64,000 bases of DNA from Citromicrobium sp. UBA3494 (GCA_002377695.1 DFQH01000001.1:508093-572092), one strand, 5' to 3'; counted from the stretch's first letter, positions 47,643-56,964 are shown. The notes: generated by a model not told the origin, from the sequence alone. Numbers and translations are program-made.

Positions 47643-48400
47643 ATCATCTGGCGGACGCGCGCGAGATGCTCACATGGGGCCGCGAAGCAATGGAGCCGCT
47701 GTGGGAAGGTGATCATGCCCTGGCACCGCGCCTCAAACACGATCTCAGACTTGACCCGGCAGAAGGTCAGGATCGCTACTACCTCGTCGCATTCAATATC
47801 GCACCATTCCCCCACCCAATCATCAAGGGCGTCCATGATGCAATCGGGCATTTGCGGCACTCTTTGAACCTCGCCGTTTCCAGCCTTTCGGAAGCCATCG
47901 TCGGCAAGTCGCTGCGCAACACCGATTTTCCGTTCAACCCGACAGAGCAGGAAGTTCGAACTCGGCTCGCCAAGAGCCGGATCCCTGCCGTCCTGCATGG
48001 CGCGATACTCGATTGTCAGCCATGGGATGCGATCAATCAATCGCACGACGATACACTGCGTCGGCTTGCGCTCCTTTCGAACGAAGGGAAGCATGCCAAC
48101 ATTGTCCGCGCGCAAAGCGCAAATATAGGTGGCACCGCCGAATTTTTTCACCTGGAAGGCGTCGCCGAGCTCACTGGCTATGGTGAGTATATCGGGAATG
48201 GCGAGCATCGCATCGCAATTGTCAAAATCGACCCGCACCGTCAGCAGAAGATCCACGCGGCAGGGATTTTTCATCCCGGTCTCGAATTTGCCGACCTTGG
48301 GCCGGTCCCGGCGGCAATTTTCCTGAAGCGCGCTGCATTTCTTGTCGAACAGGCTATCGATAACCTCGAGACCGCAGCCCTCCCGCACATCCAGCCCTAA
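47639..48400 (+). CDS. hypothetical protein with LRH...NEGKH-type pattern (cassette gene B)
   Basis: 253 residues, ATG 47639, RBS AGGAAAGGCGG overlapping the leader repeat. The segment HDAIGHLRHSLNLAVSSLSE and, later, LRRLALLSNEGKHANIV recall a widespread uncharacterised family in which an LR-x2-L-(D/N) helix is followed by an N-x-(D/G)-KH motif; such proteins are helical and HEPN-like in layout. I cannot assign function. The product has no similarity I can see to gene A, although the flanks are shared. Confidence 0.65.
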   Translation: MNHLADAREMLTWGREAMEPLWEGDHALAPRLKHDLRLDPAEGQDRYYLVAFNIAPFPHPIIKGVHDAIGHLRHSLNLAVSSLSEAIVGKSLRNTDFPFNPTEQEVRTRLAKSRIPAVLHGAILDCQPWDAINQSHDDTLRRLALLSNEGKHANIVRAQSANIGGTAEFFHLEGVAELTGYGEYIGNGEHRIAIVKIDPHRQQKIHAAGIFHPGLEFADLGPVPAAIFLKRAAFLVEQAIDNLETAALPHIQP

Positions 48401-48410
48401 CCTCATTACC

Positions 48411-48570
48411 CCGGTCTGCGGTTTGTCGTACCCGCGTCCCTCTCCTGCGTCCGCCGCGCCCAGCGCGTTCACATCGTGCTCGGAGACGATCTGCCTGCTG
48501 TAGCGGGCCTTGGATTTTTCCAGCGGCGTGTCGAGCTCTTCGCGGAACATCGCCGTCGCGCGCTCGTCCT
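48411..48570 (-). pseudogene. possible minus-strand gene fragment
   Basis: On the minus strand MFREELDTPLEKSKARYSRQ continues to YDKPQTG with mostly G/C third bases, which looks like coding sequence. The corresponding tail of cassette A (47521-47560) reads minus-strand WRVDERYGSDEPPAGW then stop. Both may be remains of C-termini of one gene family that the cassettes interrupted or replaced. Family not recognised; the evidence is codon composition only. Confidence 0.3.
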
Positions 48571-48604
48571 TTCTTAGGACACCCCCATTCGAAGGACCCA
48601 CTCC

Positions 48605-49207
48605 ATGAACGTACTCGTCTCCGGCGCGACCGGGCATACCGGCCAGCGCCTCGTCCCGCAGCTTATCGAAGCAGGCCATTCGCCGATCGCGCTGGTGCGC
48701 GACAGCTCGGACACTTCCACGCTCCCCGCGGGCTGCACCACGCGCAAGGGCGACCTGACCGACCTTCCGCAGGATGTTTGCGAAGGCATCGACGCGGTGA
48801 TCTTCGCCGCCGGATCGGGCAGCAAGACCGGACCCGACATGACCGACAAGGTCGACCGCGATGGCGCCAAGGCGCTGGTCGATCGGGCCAGGGCGGCGGG
48901 CGTGAAGCGCTTCGTGATGCTCAGCGCGCGCGGCGTGGACGATCCCGATCCGGACTCCGATCTCTACCACTATGCTCAAGCCAAGAAAGCGGCGGACGAG
49001 CACCTCAAGGCCTCTGGCGTGCCCTACGCGATCATCCGCCCCGGCGCGCTCACGCATGACGACGGCGCGCGCAACATTCGCCTGGGCGACGATGTCGAAG
49101 GCGACGGCACAACCGCCCGCGGCGATCTGGCGGCGGTGCTGGCGCGCGCGGTGGATGACGATGCGCTGGAAAACCGTGTCGTCCCGATGGAATCTGCCGG
49201 CATCTGA
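48605..49207 (+). CDS. NAD(P)-binding SDR-like protein (NmrA/YwnB type)
   Basis: 200 residues. Rossmann fold with VSGATGHTGQRLVPQLIEAG; VIFAAGSGS; DRDGAKALVDRARAAGVKRF; SDLYHYAQAKKAADEHLKAS with the Tyr/Lys positions; YAIIRPGALT. Atypical extended SDR of the NAD(P)H-binding type, often sugar-epimerase-like or redox sensing; substrate not known. Start ATG 48605. Confidence 0.85.
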   Translation: MNVLVSGATGHTGQRLVPQLIEAGHSPIALVRDSSDTSTLPAGCTTRKGDLTDLPQDVCEGIDAVIFAAGSGSKTGPDMTDKVDRDGAKALVDRARAAGVKRFVMLSARGVDDPDPDSDLYHYAQAKKAADEHLKASGVPYAIIRPGALTHDDGARNIRLGDDVEGDGTTARGDLAAVLARAVDDDALENRVVPMESAGI

Positions 49208-49234
49208 TCGATCGGCCTGCTAGCCTGCGGCCCC

Positions 49235-49765
49235 ATGCACCGCCTGTTCGTCGCCCTGCGCCCGCCCGAAGACATCCGCGATCCGCTGATCGACACGATG
49301 GAAGGTGTCGTCGGCGCGCGGTGGCAGGGGGACGATCAGCTACATCTGACGCTGCGTTTCGTGGGTGAGGTGGATGCGGCGCAGGCGGACGATCTCGCCA
49401 GCGCGCTGCAGGCGGTCCGCCTCGCGCCCTTCACGCTTCGCCTGCGCGGCGTGGGCACGTTCGAGCGCAAGGGGCGCACCACCGCGCTGTGGGCGAAGGT
49501 GGAGGAGAGCGAACCGCTTGCCATCCTCCAGCGGCGGGTCGAAACCGCATGCCGGCGCGCCGGCCTGGCGCCCGAGACGAGGCGGTTCGTGCCGCATGTC
49601 ACCATCGCGCGGATCAATGCGTCGACCGGGCCGATCGGCGGCTGGCTGGCGCAGCATGGCCGGCTGGCGCTGCCCGACTGGCACGTGACGCACTTTCACC
49701 TTTACGAAAGCAGGCTGGACGCGGGCGGTGCGCATTACGAGCCACTGCTGGACTTTGCGTTATAG
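49235..49765 (+). CDS. thpR: RNA 2',3'-cyclic phosphodiesterase
   Basis: 176 residues. Two HxTx motifs HLTLRF and HVTIAR define the 2H phosphoesterase superfamily; the opening MHRLFVALRPPEDIRD and the end WHVTHFHLYESRL match ThpR/LigT. Hydrolyses 2',3'-cyclic phosphate RNA ends. Sits 28 bases after the SDR-like gene. Confidence 0.92.
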   Translation: MHRLFVALRPPEDIRDPLIDTMEGVVGARWQGDDQLHLTLRFVGEVDAAQADDLASALQAVRLAPFTLRLRGVGTFERKGRTTALWAKVEESEPLAILQRRVETACRRAGLAPETRRFVPHVTIARINASTGPIGGWLAQHGRLALPDWHVTHFHLYESRLDAGGAHYEPLLDFAL

Positions 49766-49963
49766 GGCCGCGCCATAGGCTGATCCAGGGGCCACCGCGC
49801 TCCGAGGCGTGGGCCATGCCGGACGAACTGCGGACCCTTGCCCCTGTCTCGTCCGTTATAGGGTTGAAGACACACTAAGAGTTGGTCGAACAGGGAAACA
49901 CGGGATGCTATTCAGCCCCCGAAAACCGGCAATTTTCACGAGAACGCCTCGCGGCGGTGCGCT

Positions 49964-50728
49964 ATGAGCGCGGCAACCGCCATGTCCCCTGTGCGCGACC
50001 GGCGCCGGAGCGACCAGCGCGCACGCCTTCAGGCCATGCGCGAGGGTGGCCAACCCGGCCAGACGAGCGGTCGCACGCGCAAATGGCGCAGAAGGCTTCT
50101 GAGGCGCACGCCGATCGCCATCGCGGCGGTATCGGCGGCGGCCGGGTCGCTGGGCGCCTACGCGCCATCGCAGACGGCGGAGGATGTCGGGGGCTGGTCC
50201 TATGAAACCAACCTCAAGACCAATCCCAACTATACGCGCATGAATGCCGCGCTGCTCACCACGAGCGAGCGCATGCGCAAGGCGCTTGCCCAGGAAGAGG
50301 GTATGCGGCTGACCGTCTACCGCGATGTCGCGGGCTATCCGACAGTGGGCATCGGCCATCTGGTCCTCCCGGAAGATGGCTTGCGCGTGGGTGACCGGAT
50401 CACGCGCGAGCAGGCGATGGACTTCCTCGCGGCGGACCTCGCCAAGGCGGAGCGGGCTGTCGCGGACGTGGTGGGGAACCTGAAGCTATACCAGCACGAA
50501 TTCGACGCGCTGGTCGATCTTGCCTACAATGTGGGCGAAGGCACGCTCTCGCCTGCGAAGAGCCCCGCTTTGAACCGGGCGATCGCCAGCGCGGATTACG
50601 AAGGCATCGCGCAGGAACTCGACTACCGCTTCGCCGATGGCCAGGTGGCGGGCGGGCTCGTCCATCGCTCCGAGAGGCGCGCGCAGATTTTCCTCGAGGC
50701 CGATTATGCGGATGTCCGCCCGGGCTAG
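49964..50728 (+). CDS. phage-type lysozyme (glycoside hydrolase family 24)
   Basis: 254 residues. Basic N-terminus and one membrane or signal-anchor helix (TPIAIAAVSAAAGSLGAYA). T4-lysozyme-like domain with catalytic Glu in ALAQEEGMRLTVYRD and the following Asp and Thr in YRDVAGYPTVGIGH, plus LVDLAYNVGEGTL. Chromosomal endolysin-like enzymes are common in sphingomonads; no holin or phage genes adjoin. Its end overlaps the next gene by about 20 bases. Confidence 0.85.
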   Translation: MSAATAMSPVRDRRRSDQRARLQAMREGGQPGQTSGRTRKWRRRLLRRTPIAIAAVSAAAGSLGAYAPSQTAEDVGGWSYETNLKTNPNYTRMNAALLTTSERMRKALAQEEGMRLTVYRDVAGYPTVGIGHLVLPEDGLRVGDRITREQAMDFLAADLAKAERAVADVVGNLKLYQHEFDALVDLAYNVGEGTLSPAKSPALNRAIASADYEGIAQELDYRFADGQVAGGLVHRSERRAQIFLEADYADVRPG

Positions 50729-51389
50729 GCTGGCGTTGCTCTTGGTCGGATGCGCGCTGGGCGCGTGTTCGCCTTCGGTCGAAAGCGCGGCCGCCGACGC
50801 CCCCGACGCCACTGCCCAGAATACCGCATCCGGTAGCCCGAAAGGCGAGGATACGGCGCCTGTCGCTGAGCCGGACAATTGCCTGCTGGTCGTCTGGCAG
50901 GATCAGGACACCCGCGACGAGAGCTTCGATCTCGCCCATGACAGCGCCGATGGCGGGGCGATCTCGTGCGCCACGGGCACCAGCGCAAGCCAGTTTGCGA
51001 GCGCGCTTTCCGCCATTCGCAAGGCGGCGCGGGCCAACGACAAGGCCGCGATCCTGCGCGAAGTCGGGCTGCCGCTGCTTTACATCGATGCGGAGGGAGA
51101 CCGCCGCGAACTTACCAGACCGGACGATATCGACGGCACCTTCGCGGAAGTCTTCGACGAAGACGTGCTCGCCCTGCTGCGCGAGGTCGATCTCGATGCG
51201 CTTACCGTAGTGCCCGACCAGGGCGCCTTCGTGGAGCTTGGATCGGTTTGGCTTGTGGTGGACCGGAACGGGGGCCGTCCGCGGATCGTCACCGTCAACC
51301 GGCAGGCACTGGACGAGGCGGCGCGAGCGATGCGTGCCCAGGCCGAGGCTGGCAGGGGAACCGAAGCCCCCGCGAAATCGTCCGAATAG
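50706..51389 (+). CDS. putative lipoprotein
   Basis: 227 residues from ATG 50706 (ATG 50712 also possible). Lipobox LLLVGCALGACSPS gives a predicted outer-membrane or periplasmic lipoprotein. Mature domain contains VVWQDQDTRDESFDLAHDSA and ILREVGLPLLYIDAEGDRRE; not recognised. Overlaps the lysozyme stop, so the pair is probably translated together. Confidence 0.7.
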   Translation: MRMSARARLALLLVGCALGACSPSVESAAADAPDATAQNTASGSPKGEDTAPVAEPDNCLLVVWQDQDTRDESFDLAHDSADGGAISCATGTSASQFASALSAIRKAARANDKAAILREVGLPLLYIDAEGDRRELTRPDDIDGTFAEVFDEDVLALLREVDLDALTVVPDQGAFVELGSVWLVVDRNGGRPRIVTVNRQALDEAARAMRAQAEAGRGTEAPAKSSE

Positions 51390-51483
51390 AGCATGAACGA
51401 TCCGCCAGCCACTGTTCAAGTGGCCGCTGCTAGGCCATGAGCCGACGCAATTTCTATCGATAACCAGACCGGAGACACGCATA

Positions 51484-53757
51484 ATGCGAATTCTTCTCGC
51501 CACCGCCGCAAGCCTCGCCCTGGCAGGCGGTTTTCATGGAGCGGCCATGGCCCAGACGAACAATACCACCAGCAGTGGCGTAACCACTCAGGACCGCCTC
51601 GAAGGCGCCAACTATTTCGAGCTGGAAAGCACCCTGCCGTTCAAGGCGCCCGATTTCGATGCGATTTCGGAAGACGATTACATGCCCGCGTTCGAGAAGG
51701 CGATGGCGATCCAGAAGGGCGAGATTCAGCGGATCATCGACAATCCGGAAGCGCCCACCTTCGAGAACACGATCGTTGCGCTGGAAAAGTCCGGCCGCAT
51801 GCTGGGCCGCGTGAGCGCGGTCTTCTTCCACCTGACGGGCGCAAACACGACCGATCGCCTCGACGAGATCAACACCGAGATCAGCCCGAAACTTTCGGCT
51901 CATGGGGACAGCATCGTGCTGAACCCCGAGCTCTTCGCGCGGGTGAAGGCAGTGTACGACAACCGCGCCGCGATGAGCATGCTGCCCGAAGACGCCAAGC
52001 TGCTTGAGGAAACCTACAAGAGCATGGTGCATGCGGGCGCGGAACTGACCGATGCCGAGCGTGAGCGGGTCAAGGAAATCAATACCGAGCTTTCCACCGT
52101 CACCACCGAGTTCGCGCAGGAAGCGCGCAATGCGATGGCCGAGCAGCCGGTGTTCTTCGACAGCCGCGACGAACTGGCAGGCCTGTCCGAAAGCGACATC
52201 ACCTCGGCCGCCAAGCTGGCCGAGGAAGAAGGCCAGCCCGGCAAGTTCGCCATCGCCCTGCAGAACACCACGCAGCAGCCGCTGCTGCCGAGCATGGAAA
52301 ACCGCGAGGCACGCGAAAAGCTGTTCATGGCCAGCTACCACCGCGCCGACGGCACCACCGATATCGACACGCGCGACCTCGTCGCAAAGATCGTCGCGCT
52401 GAGGGCCGAAAAGGCCGCGCTGTTCGGCGAGCCAGACTGGGCCAGCTACACGATGTACGATCGCATGGTCGAAAGTCCGCAGGCCGCGCTCGACTTCATG
52501 GGCCAGATGGTCCCCGCGCTGGCCGAAACCCAGCGCCGCGAGGCAGGCCTGCTGAACGAGAAGATCGCCGAGGAAGGCGGGAATTTCGAGGTTCAGCCGT
52601 GGGACTGGTATCGCTACGCCAACCAGATCAAGGCGGAGCGTTACGAAGTCGATGATGACGAGGTCATGCAGTATTTCCAGCTCGACAAGGTGCTGGAAGA
52701 CGGCGTGTTCTACATGGCCGAAAAGCTCTACGGGCTCACCTTCGAACGGCGCACCGATCTGCCGGTCTATCACCCGGACGTGTGGGTCTACACCGTGAAG
52801 GACCGTGACGGTTCGGACATGGGCCTGTTCTACTTCGACCCGTTCCAGCGCGCGTCCAAGCGCGGCGGTGCGTGGATGAGCAACTTCGTCGACCAGAGCT
52901 ACCTGTGGAACGAGAAGCCCGTCATCTACAACGTGCTGAACATCCCCAAGGCCCCCGAGGGCGAGCCGCAGCTGGTCAGCTTCGACTGGGTGAATACCGC
53001 GTTCCACGAATTCGGTCACGCGCTGCACGGCTTCTTTGCCGACCAGCAGTATCCGAGCCTTTCGGGCACGGCGACCGCGCGCGACTTCGTGGAATATCCC
53101 AGCCAGGTGCACGAGATGTGGGCGACCTACCCCGAGGTGCTGCGCAACTACGCCAAGCATGTCGAGACAGGGGGAACCATCCCGACCGAGCTGGTCGACA
53201 AGATCGAGGCATCGTCCAAGTTCAACCAGGGTTACGATTTCGGCGAAGTGCTCGAAGCCGCGCTGCTCGACATGAAGTGGCATGCGCTTTCGGCCGATGA
53301 AGCCGAAGCGATCGACTCGCCCGCGAAGGTCTCTGCCTACGAAGACAGTTCGCTGCGCGATCTGGGCCTGGAGGTCGATTTGGTGCCGCCGCGCTATCGC
53401 ACCAGCTACTTCAACCACATCTTCTCCGGCCCCGCAGGCTATTCGGCGGGTTATTACAGCTACCTGTGGACGCAGATGCTGGACCGCGACAGCCGCGCCT
53501 GGTTCCTCCAGAACGGCGGCCTGACCCGTGCAAACGGCGATCACTATCGTGAGACCGTGCTCAGCCAGGGTGGCACGATGGATTACGGCGAGATGTACCG
53601 CAACTTCGCGGGCCGCGATCCGGACGTGAAATACATGCTGATCGCGCTGGGCCTTGCCGAGGAAGAGCCCGGCACGCCCGACCAGACCGTCGGCGACCCG
53701 TCGGATGGCAAGCTGCCCGCCAAGACGGTGGATGGAGACGCGCCGATTGCCGAATAG
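51484..53757 (+). CDS. M3-family metallopeptidase (dipeptidyl carboxypeptidase, Dcp-like)
   Basis: 757 residues, signal peptide ILLATAASLALAGGFHGAAMAQ. Zinc site HEFGH in NTAFHEFGHALHGFF with the third ligand in SQVHEMWATYPEVL. Full M3 length. Periplasmic release of dipeptides from C-termini is the family activity. Followed by a strong intrinsic terminator. The acidic C-terminal 25 residues are disordered. Confidence 0.93.
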   Translation: MRILLATAASLALAGGFHGAAMAQTNNTTSSGVTTQDRLEGANYFELESTLPFKAPDFDAISEDDYMPAFEKAMAIQKGEIQRIIDNPEAPTFENTIVALEKSGRMLGRVSAVFFHLTGANTTDRLDEINTEISPKLSAHGDSIVLNPELFARVKAVYDNRAAMSMLPEDAKLLEETYKSMVHAGAELTDAERERVKEINTELSTVTTEFAQEARNAMAEQPVFFDSRDELAGLSESDITSAAKLAEEEGQPGKFAIALQNTTQQPLLPSMENREAREKLFMASYHRADGTTDIDTRDLVAKIVALRAEKAALFGEPDWASYTMYDRMVESPQAALDFMGQMVPALAETQRREAGLLNEKIAEEGGNFEVQPWDWYRYANQIKAERYEVDDDEVMQYFQLDKVLEDGVFYMAEKLYGLTFERRTDLPVYHPDVWVYTVKDRDGSDMGLFYFDPFQRASKRGGAWMSNFVDQSYLWNEKPVIYNVLNIPKAPEGEPQLVSFDWVNTAFHEFGHALHGFFADQQYPSLSGTATARDFVEYPSQVHEMWATYPEVLRNYAKHVETGGTIPTELVDKIEASSKFNQGYDFGEVLEAALLDMKWHALSADEAEAIDSPAKVSAYEDSSLRDLGLEVDLVPPRYRTSYFNHIFSGPAGYSAGYYSYLWTQMLDRDSRAWFLQNGGLTRANGDHYRETVLSQGGTMDYGEMYRNFAGRDPDVKYMLIALGLAEEEPGTPDQTVGDPSDGKLPAKTVDGDAPIAE

Positions 53758-53776
53758 GCAACGGGCCGACTGATGG

Positions 53777-53812
53777 AAGGCGGGGGTGGCCTGGCGCTGC
53801 CCCCGCCTTTTT
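53777..53812 (+). terminator. intrinsic terminator after the M3 peptidase
   Basis: Perfect 10-bp arms AAGGCGGGGG (53777-53786) / CCCCCGCCTT (53800-53809) followed by T residues to 53812. Confidence 0.85.
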
Positions 53813-53899
53813 CATGGCGGTCAAGGGTCTGGTCGTGGAAGGCAACCGGCACGGCCGGATCGATCTGATGCGGGGCGGCGAGTGCGCCCGCCCCTCCCC

Positions 53900-54679
53900 T
53901 CAATAATACACGATATCCTGTTTCGGCATGTCGCCAAAGCTGGTGCTGATCGTACATTCACCATCAGCGGCAGCCTTTTCGACCGACGCCATGACATTCG
54001 CGATGTCGGTGATGATGCCGCTCAGGAACACGGTCGGTATGGTGTAATCGGCCCAGGAATTGCCGAAGCTCCTGGATGTTTCGAAAGTCCAGTCGCCATC
54101 GGAAAAGAGCTTCGCCGGGTCCGACACCGCTGCATCAACGCCACCGGCGGGGCCGAGGGGAAACAGGGCGCCGCCTTCAGGGGAAAATCCACCTGACATC
54201 AGGGGCTTGCCCCCGACGTTCCAGCGCACCGCGGGCTTGGGCTTGTTCTTGTAGGCAGGGTGGCTGGGGCTCGTGCCTTCCAGTTGCCGCGATCGGACAT
54301 GAACCCATTGCGGGCCCGGCTTGCGGACGGCTGCATCACCGTCGGCAGGCGGCAGATAACCGTCTGCGAAGCCAAGCGTAACCTTCACCATCCCTTCGGC
54401 CGTATCGGAATGCGCCTTGGTCATCGGCGCTTCGATCGTCATTCGCAGTTCCGTGGTGGGCTCGGGGGCATCGTTGATGCGGACATGGCGCACATGGAGC
54501 GCGCCGGTCGTACCCTCGCCGATACTGAAATTCATGCGGGTCTTGTATTCGCATGGCGGCTTGGGCGCTTGCTGCGTTGGGGCCGCGGCAGTCGCGGTGG
54601 ATGGCTGAGCGGCCCCGGTCGAGGCAGCGAGCGCAGCAGGCGATATCGCCAGTGTTGCGGTCAATATTGCGGTTCGCAT
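53900..54679 (-). CDS. secreted hypothetical protein
   Basis: 259 residues from ATG 54679; signal peptide MRTAILTATLAISPAALAAS. Mature part has CEYKTRMNFSIGEGTTGALH, a long linker and a late ECTISTSFGDMPKQ; two cysteines may bond. No family recognised. The next gene upstream has a very similar signal peptide. Confidence 0.65.
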   Translation of the reverse strand: MRTAILTATLAISPAALAASTGAAQPSTATAAAPTQQAPKPPCEYKTRMNFSIGEGTTGALHVRHVRINDAPEPTTELRMTIEAPMTKAHSDTAEGMVKVTLGFADGYLPPADGDAAVRKPGPQWVHVRSRQLEGTSPSHPAYKNKPKPAVRWNVGGKPLMSGGFSPEGGALFPLGPAGGVDAAVSDPAKLFSDGDWTFETSRSFGNSWADYTIPTVFLSGIITDIANVMASVEKAAADGECTISTSFGDMPKQDIVYY

Positions 54680-54731
54680 GATGGTGCTCTCCATGGATCT
54701 CTTGCAGGATGGCGGGCCCGGGACGGCCCCA

Positions 54732-55166
54732 TCAGCGCTCTACGTGACAGCGGCCAAGCTCGCCGAACATGCGCGTCATCGCGGTTTCGCTATCCTCGGC
54801 GATGCTGGTTTCGACGAGCGCCTTGGATGTCACCAGCATGGACTGGGCCTGTGCGCCCGGAATGCGCCCCGCCTTCACTTCGGCGACCGTCTTTTCCTGC
54901 CAGTAGAGCTGGTTCTTCAGCGCCCCCGAAGACTTCATGCCGTCGGGCAATGCGCTGACGAGAGGGTCCTGATAGTTTTCGAGCGAGTACTTGGTCCACC
55001 CGGTCCAGTAGCCCGCGCAGCTGGCATAGTCGTACCCGTTCTGCGGCGCAGCGCCCGCCTTGCCCGCTTCGTAGGCCTTCACCACCTGTGCGCCCGTGAT
55101 GGAAGCGGCCAGGGCGGCGGTTGGAAGCGTCAGCCCGAGCAAGGTAGCGATAAGTGCAGTGCGCAT
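54732..55166 (-). CDS. secreted hypothetical protein
   Basis: 144 residues from ATG 55166. Signal peptide MRTALIATLLGLTLPTAALA. Helical mature part with a cysteine near each end (NGYDYASCAGYWTGW and LGRCHVER). Not recognised. The signal peptide matches that of its downstream neighbour, but the mature parts differ. 53 bases apart, probably one transcript. Confidence 0.65.
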   Translation of the reverse strand: MRTALIATLLGLTLPTAALAASITGAQVVKAYEAGKAGAAPQNGYDYASCAGYWTGWTKYSLENYQDPLVSALPDGMKSSGALKNQLYWQEKTVAEVKAGRIPGAQAQSMLVTSKALVETSIAEDSETAMTRMFGELGRCHVER

Positions 55167-55267
55167 GAAGAACTCCCCTCTGTCTTCCACTCCAGGATCG
55201 AGGGGCAGGTTCGGCGTGGCAGGCTGCGAATACCAGTTACAAGTGCTGTCATGCCCGGCGGGCGTTG

Positions 55268-55999
55268 CTACTTCCTCACCGCCAGCACCTGCGCCCCCAG
55301 ATCGCCCAGCCAGCGCGCCTCGATCCCGAACACATCGCGCAGGTTCCCGGGCGAGAGGGCATCCGCGGGCGCCCCCTCGGCATGCAGCGCCCCCTCGTTC
55401 AGCAGGATCACCCGGTCCGCCAGATTATGCGCGAGGCTCAGGTCGTGGACCACCACCACGACGCCGCGCCCGTGCTCGGAAGCCTGCGCGCGCAGGTGCC
55501 GCGCCAGCGCGGACTGGTAGCCGAGGTCGAGCGAGGCGAAAGGCTCGTCCGCGAGGATGAAGCGCGGCTCGCCTGCCAGCACGCGCGCCAGCAGTGCCCG
55601 TGCGCGCTCGCCGCCGGAAAGGGTGGAGACCGGGCGCTGCGCGAAATCGTGCAGGTCCATCGCCTCCAGCGCCGCCTCGACCGGTTCGGCATGCGTGTCG
55701 CCATGCGCCAGCCGCCCGAGCGAGACGAGGTTGCGGACCGAGAGATCCCACGCGATCTGCGGTTCCTGCGGCAGGTAACCCAGCGCCCGTGCCCGCACGC
55801 GCGGATGAATATCCGCCGTTCGCTCGCCGTCGAGCAGCACCTCGCCATAGGAAGGGGAAAGCACCCCGGCGAAGAGGCGGATCAGGGTCGACTTGCCGGC
55901 ACCGTTCGGTCCGCAGATCGCCGTCACCTGCCCGCTGCGGACCTGCGTGTCGACACCGCGCAGCCGCTCGTCCAGCGTAAGCTTGCGTGCAACCAGCAT
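55268..55999 (-). CDS. btuD: cobalamin ABC transporter ATP-binding protein
   Basis: 243 residues from ATG 55999. FecCD/BtuD-type ATPase: Walker A ICGPNGAGKSTL, signature LSGGERARALLARVL, Walker B FILADEPFAS, switch His in VVVVVHDLSLAHN. Start overlaps the permease stop (ATGA). Assigned to B12 because of the riboswitch that heads the operon. Confidence 0.9.
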   Translation of the reverse strand: MLVARKLTLDERLRGVDTQVRSGQVTAICGPNGAGKSTLIRLFAGVLSPSYGEVLLDGERTADIHPRVRARALGYLPQEPQIAWDLSVRNLVSLGRLAHGDTHAEPVEAALEAMDLHDFAQRPVSTLSGGERARALLARVLAGEPRFILADEPFASLDLGYQSALARHLRAQASEHGRGVVVVVHDLSLAHNLADRVILLNEGALHAEGAPADALSPGNLRDVFGIEARWLGDLGAQVLAVRK

Positions 56000-56964
56000 C
56001 AGGTCAGCCCCAGCGCGCCGGAGCGGCGATAGCGCAGCAGCAGCCACAGGAAGAACGGCGCGCCGATCAGCGAAAGGGCGATGCCCAGGCGCAGCTCGCT
56101 GACCAGCGGGAGCATGCGCAGCACGCCATCCGCCACCAGCACCAGCAGCCCGCCGCCCAGCGCGCTCGGCACGATCAGCGAGGACGGGCGACGATCGGTG
56201 AAGGGTCGCACCATGTGCGGTACCATCAGGCCGACGAAGCCGATGATCCCAGCCACCGCCACACCGCTGCCGATCGTCAGGCCGACGCCGACCACCAGCA
56301 GCGCGAGAAGGCTGTCCATATCCACGCCCATCGATCTCGCAGCGTCCTCTCCCAGCGTCAGCGCGTCGAGCGCGGGCGCGGCGCGGGCCAGCACCGCGAT
56401 GCCCGCCAGCGCCAGCGGCGCGGCCAGAGCGACGTCGGCCCAGCTGCGGTCGGTCAGCGCGCCCATCAGCCAGGTCACGATCTCGCTCAGCGCCCACGGA
56501 TTGGGCGCCAGGCTGATGACAAGGCTGGTGAGCGCGCCCGCAAGGCTTGCGATCATCAGCCCGGCAAGCGTGAACAGCGCGATCCCGCCACCGCGCCCGG
56601 CCATCAGGGCCAGCAGCGCCATCGCGCCGCCCGCTCCGGCGAGCGCGAAGATCGGCAGCAGCCAGCCGCTTGCCGCATATCCGAAGGAAAAGCTCAGCAC
56701 CGCGCCGAGCGCCGCGCCGGGCGCAATCCCGAACAGGCCGGGGTCGGCCAGCGGGTTGCGCAGATAGCCCTGCATCGCGGCCCCCGCCGCGCCCAGCCCT
56801 GCGCCCACGCTCACCGCCAGCAACGCGCGCGGGAGGCGCAGTTCGAGGACGATCAGAAGGGCACGCGCATCGTCCAGCGCGAAGATCGAGGCACGGCCCG
56901 CCACCAGCGACAGCGGGATCGCAACCAGCAGGGCCGCCAGTAGCACGAGCGTGGGGCGGTTCAT
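55999..56964 (-). CDS. btuC: cobalamin ABC transporter permease
   Basis: 321 residues, about ten hydrophobic segments of the FecCD/BtuC family. Marker blocks: LELRLPRALLAVSVGAGLGA, MQGYLRNPLADPGLFGI, GAALGAVLSFSFGY, VAGIIGFVGLMVPHMVR (the ATPase-coupling loop). Both ends overlap neighbours by four bases (ATGA), showing tight translational coupling. Confidence 0.92.
   Translation of the reverse strand: MNRPTLVLLAALLVAIPLSLVAGRASIFALDDARALLIVLELRLPRALLAVSVGAGLGAAGAAMQGYLRNPLADPGLFGIAPGAALGAVLSFSFGYAASGWLLPIFALAGAGGAMALLALMAGRGGGIALFTLAGLMIASLAGALTSLVISLAPNPWALSEIVTWLMGALTDRSWADVALAAPLALAGIAVLARAAPALDALTLGEDAARSMGVDMDSLLALLVVGVGLTIGSGVAVAGIIGFVGLMVPHMVRPFTDRRPSSLIVPSALGGGLLVLVADGVLRMLPLVSELRLGIALSLIGAPFFLWLLLRYRRSGALGLT

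Noticed and set aside
49815..49877. 20-codon frame starting MPDELRT
   Set aside because: Too short, no clear ribosome site and no conservation evidence.
49964..50728. Prophage remnant around the lysozyme
   Set aside because: No holin, tail or integrase genes nearby; isolated chromosomal lysozymes are common in this group.
51454..53544. 696-codon antisense frame under the M3 peptidase
   Set aside because: Shadow of a confirmed peptidase.
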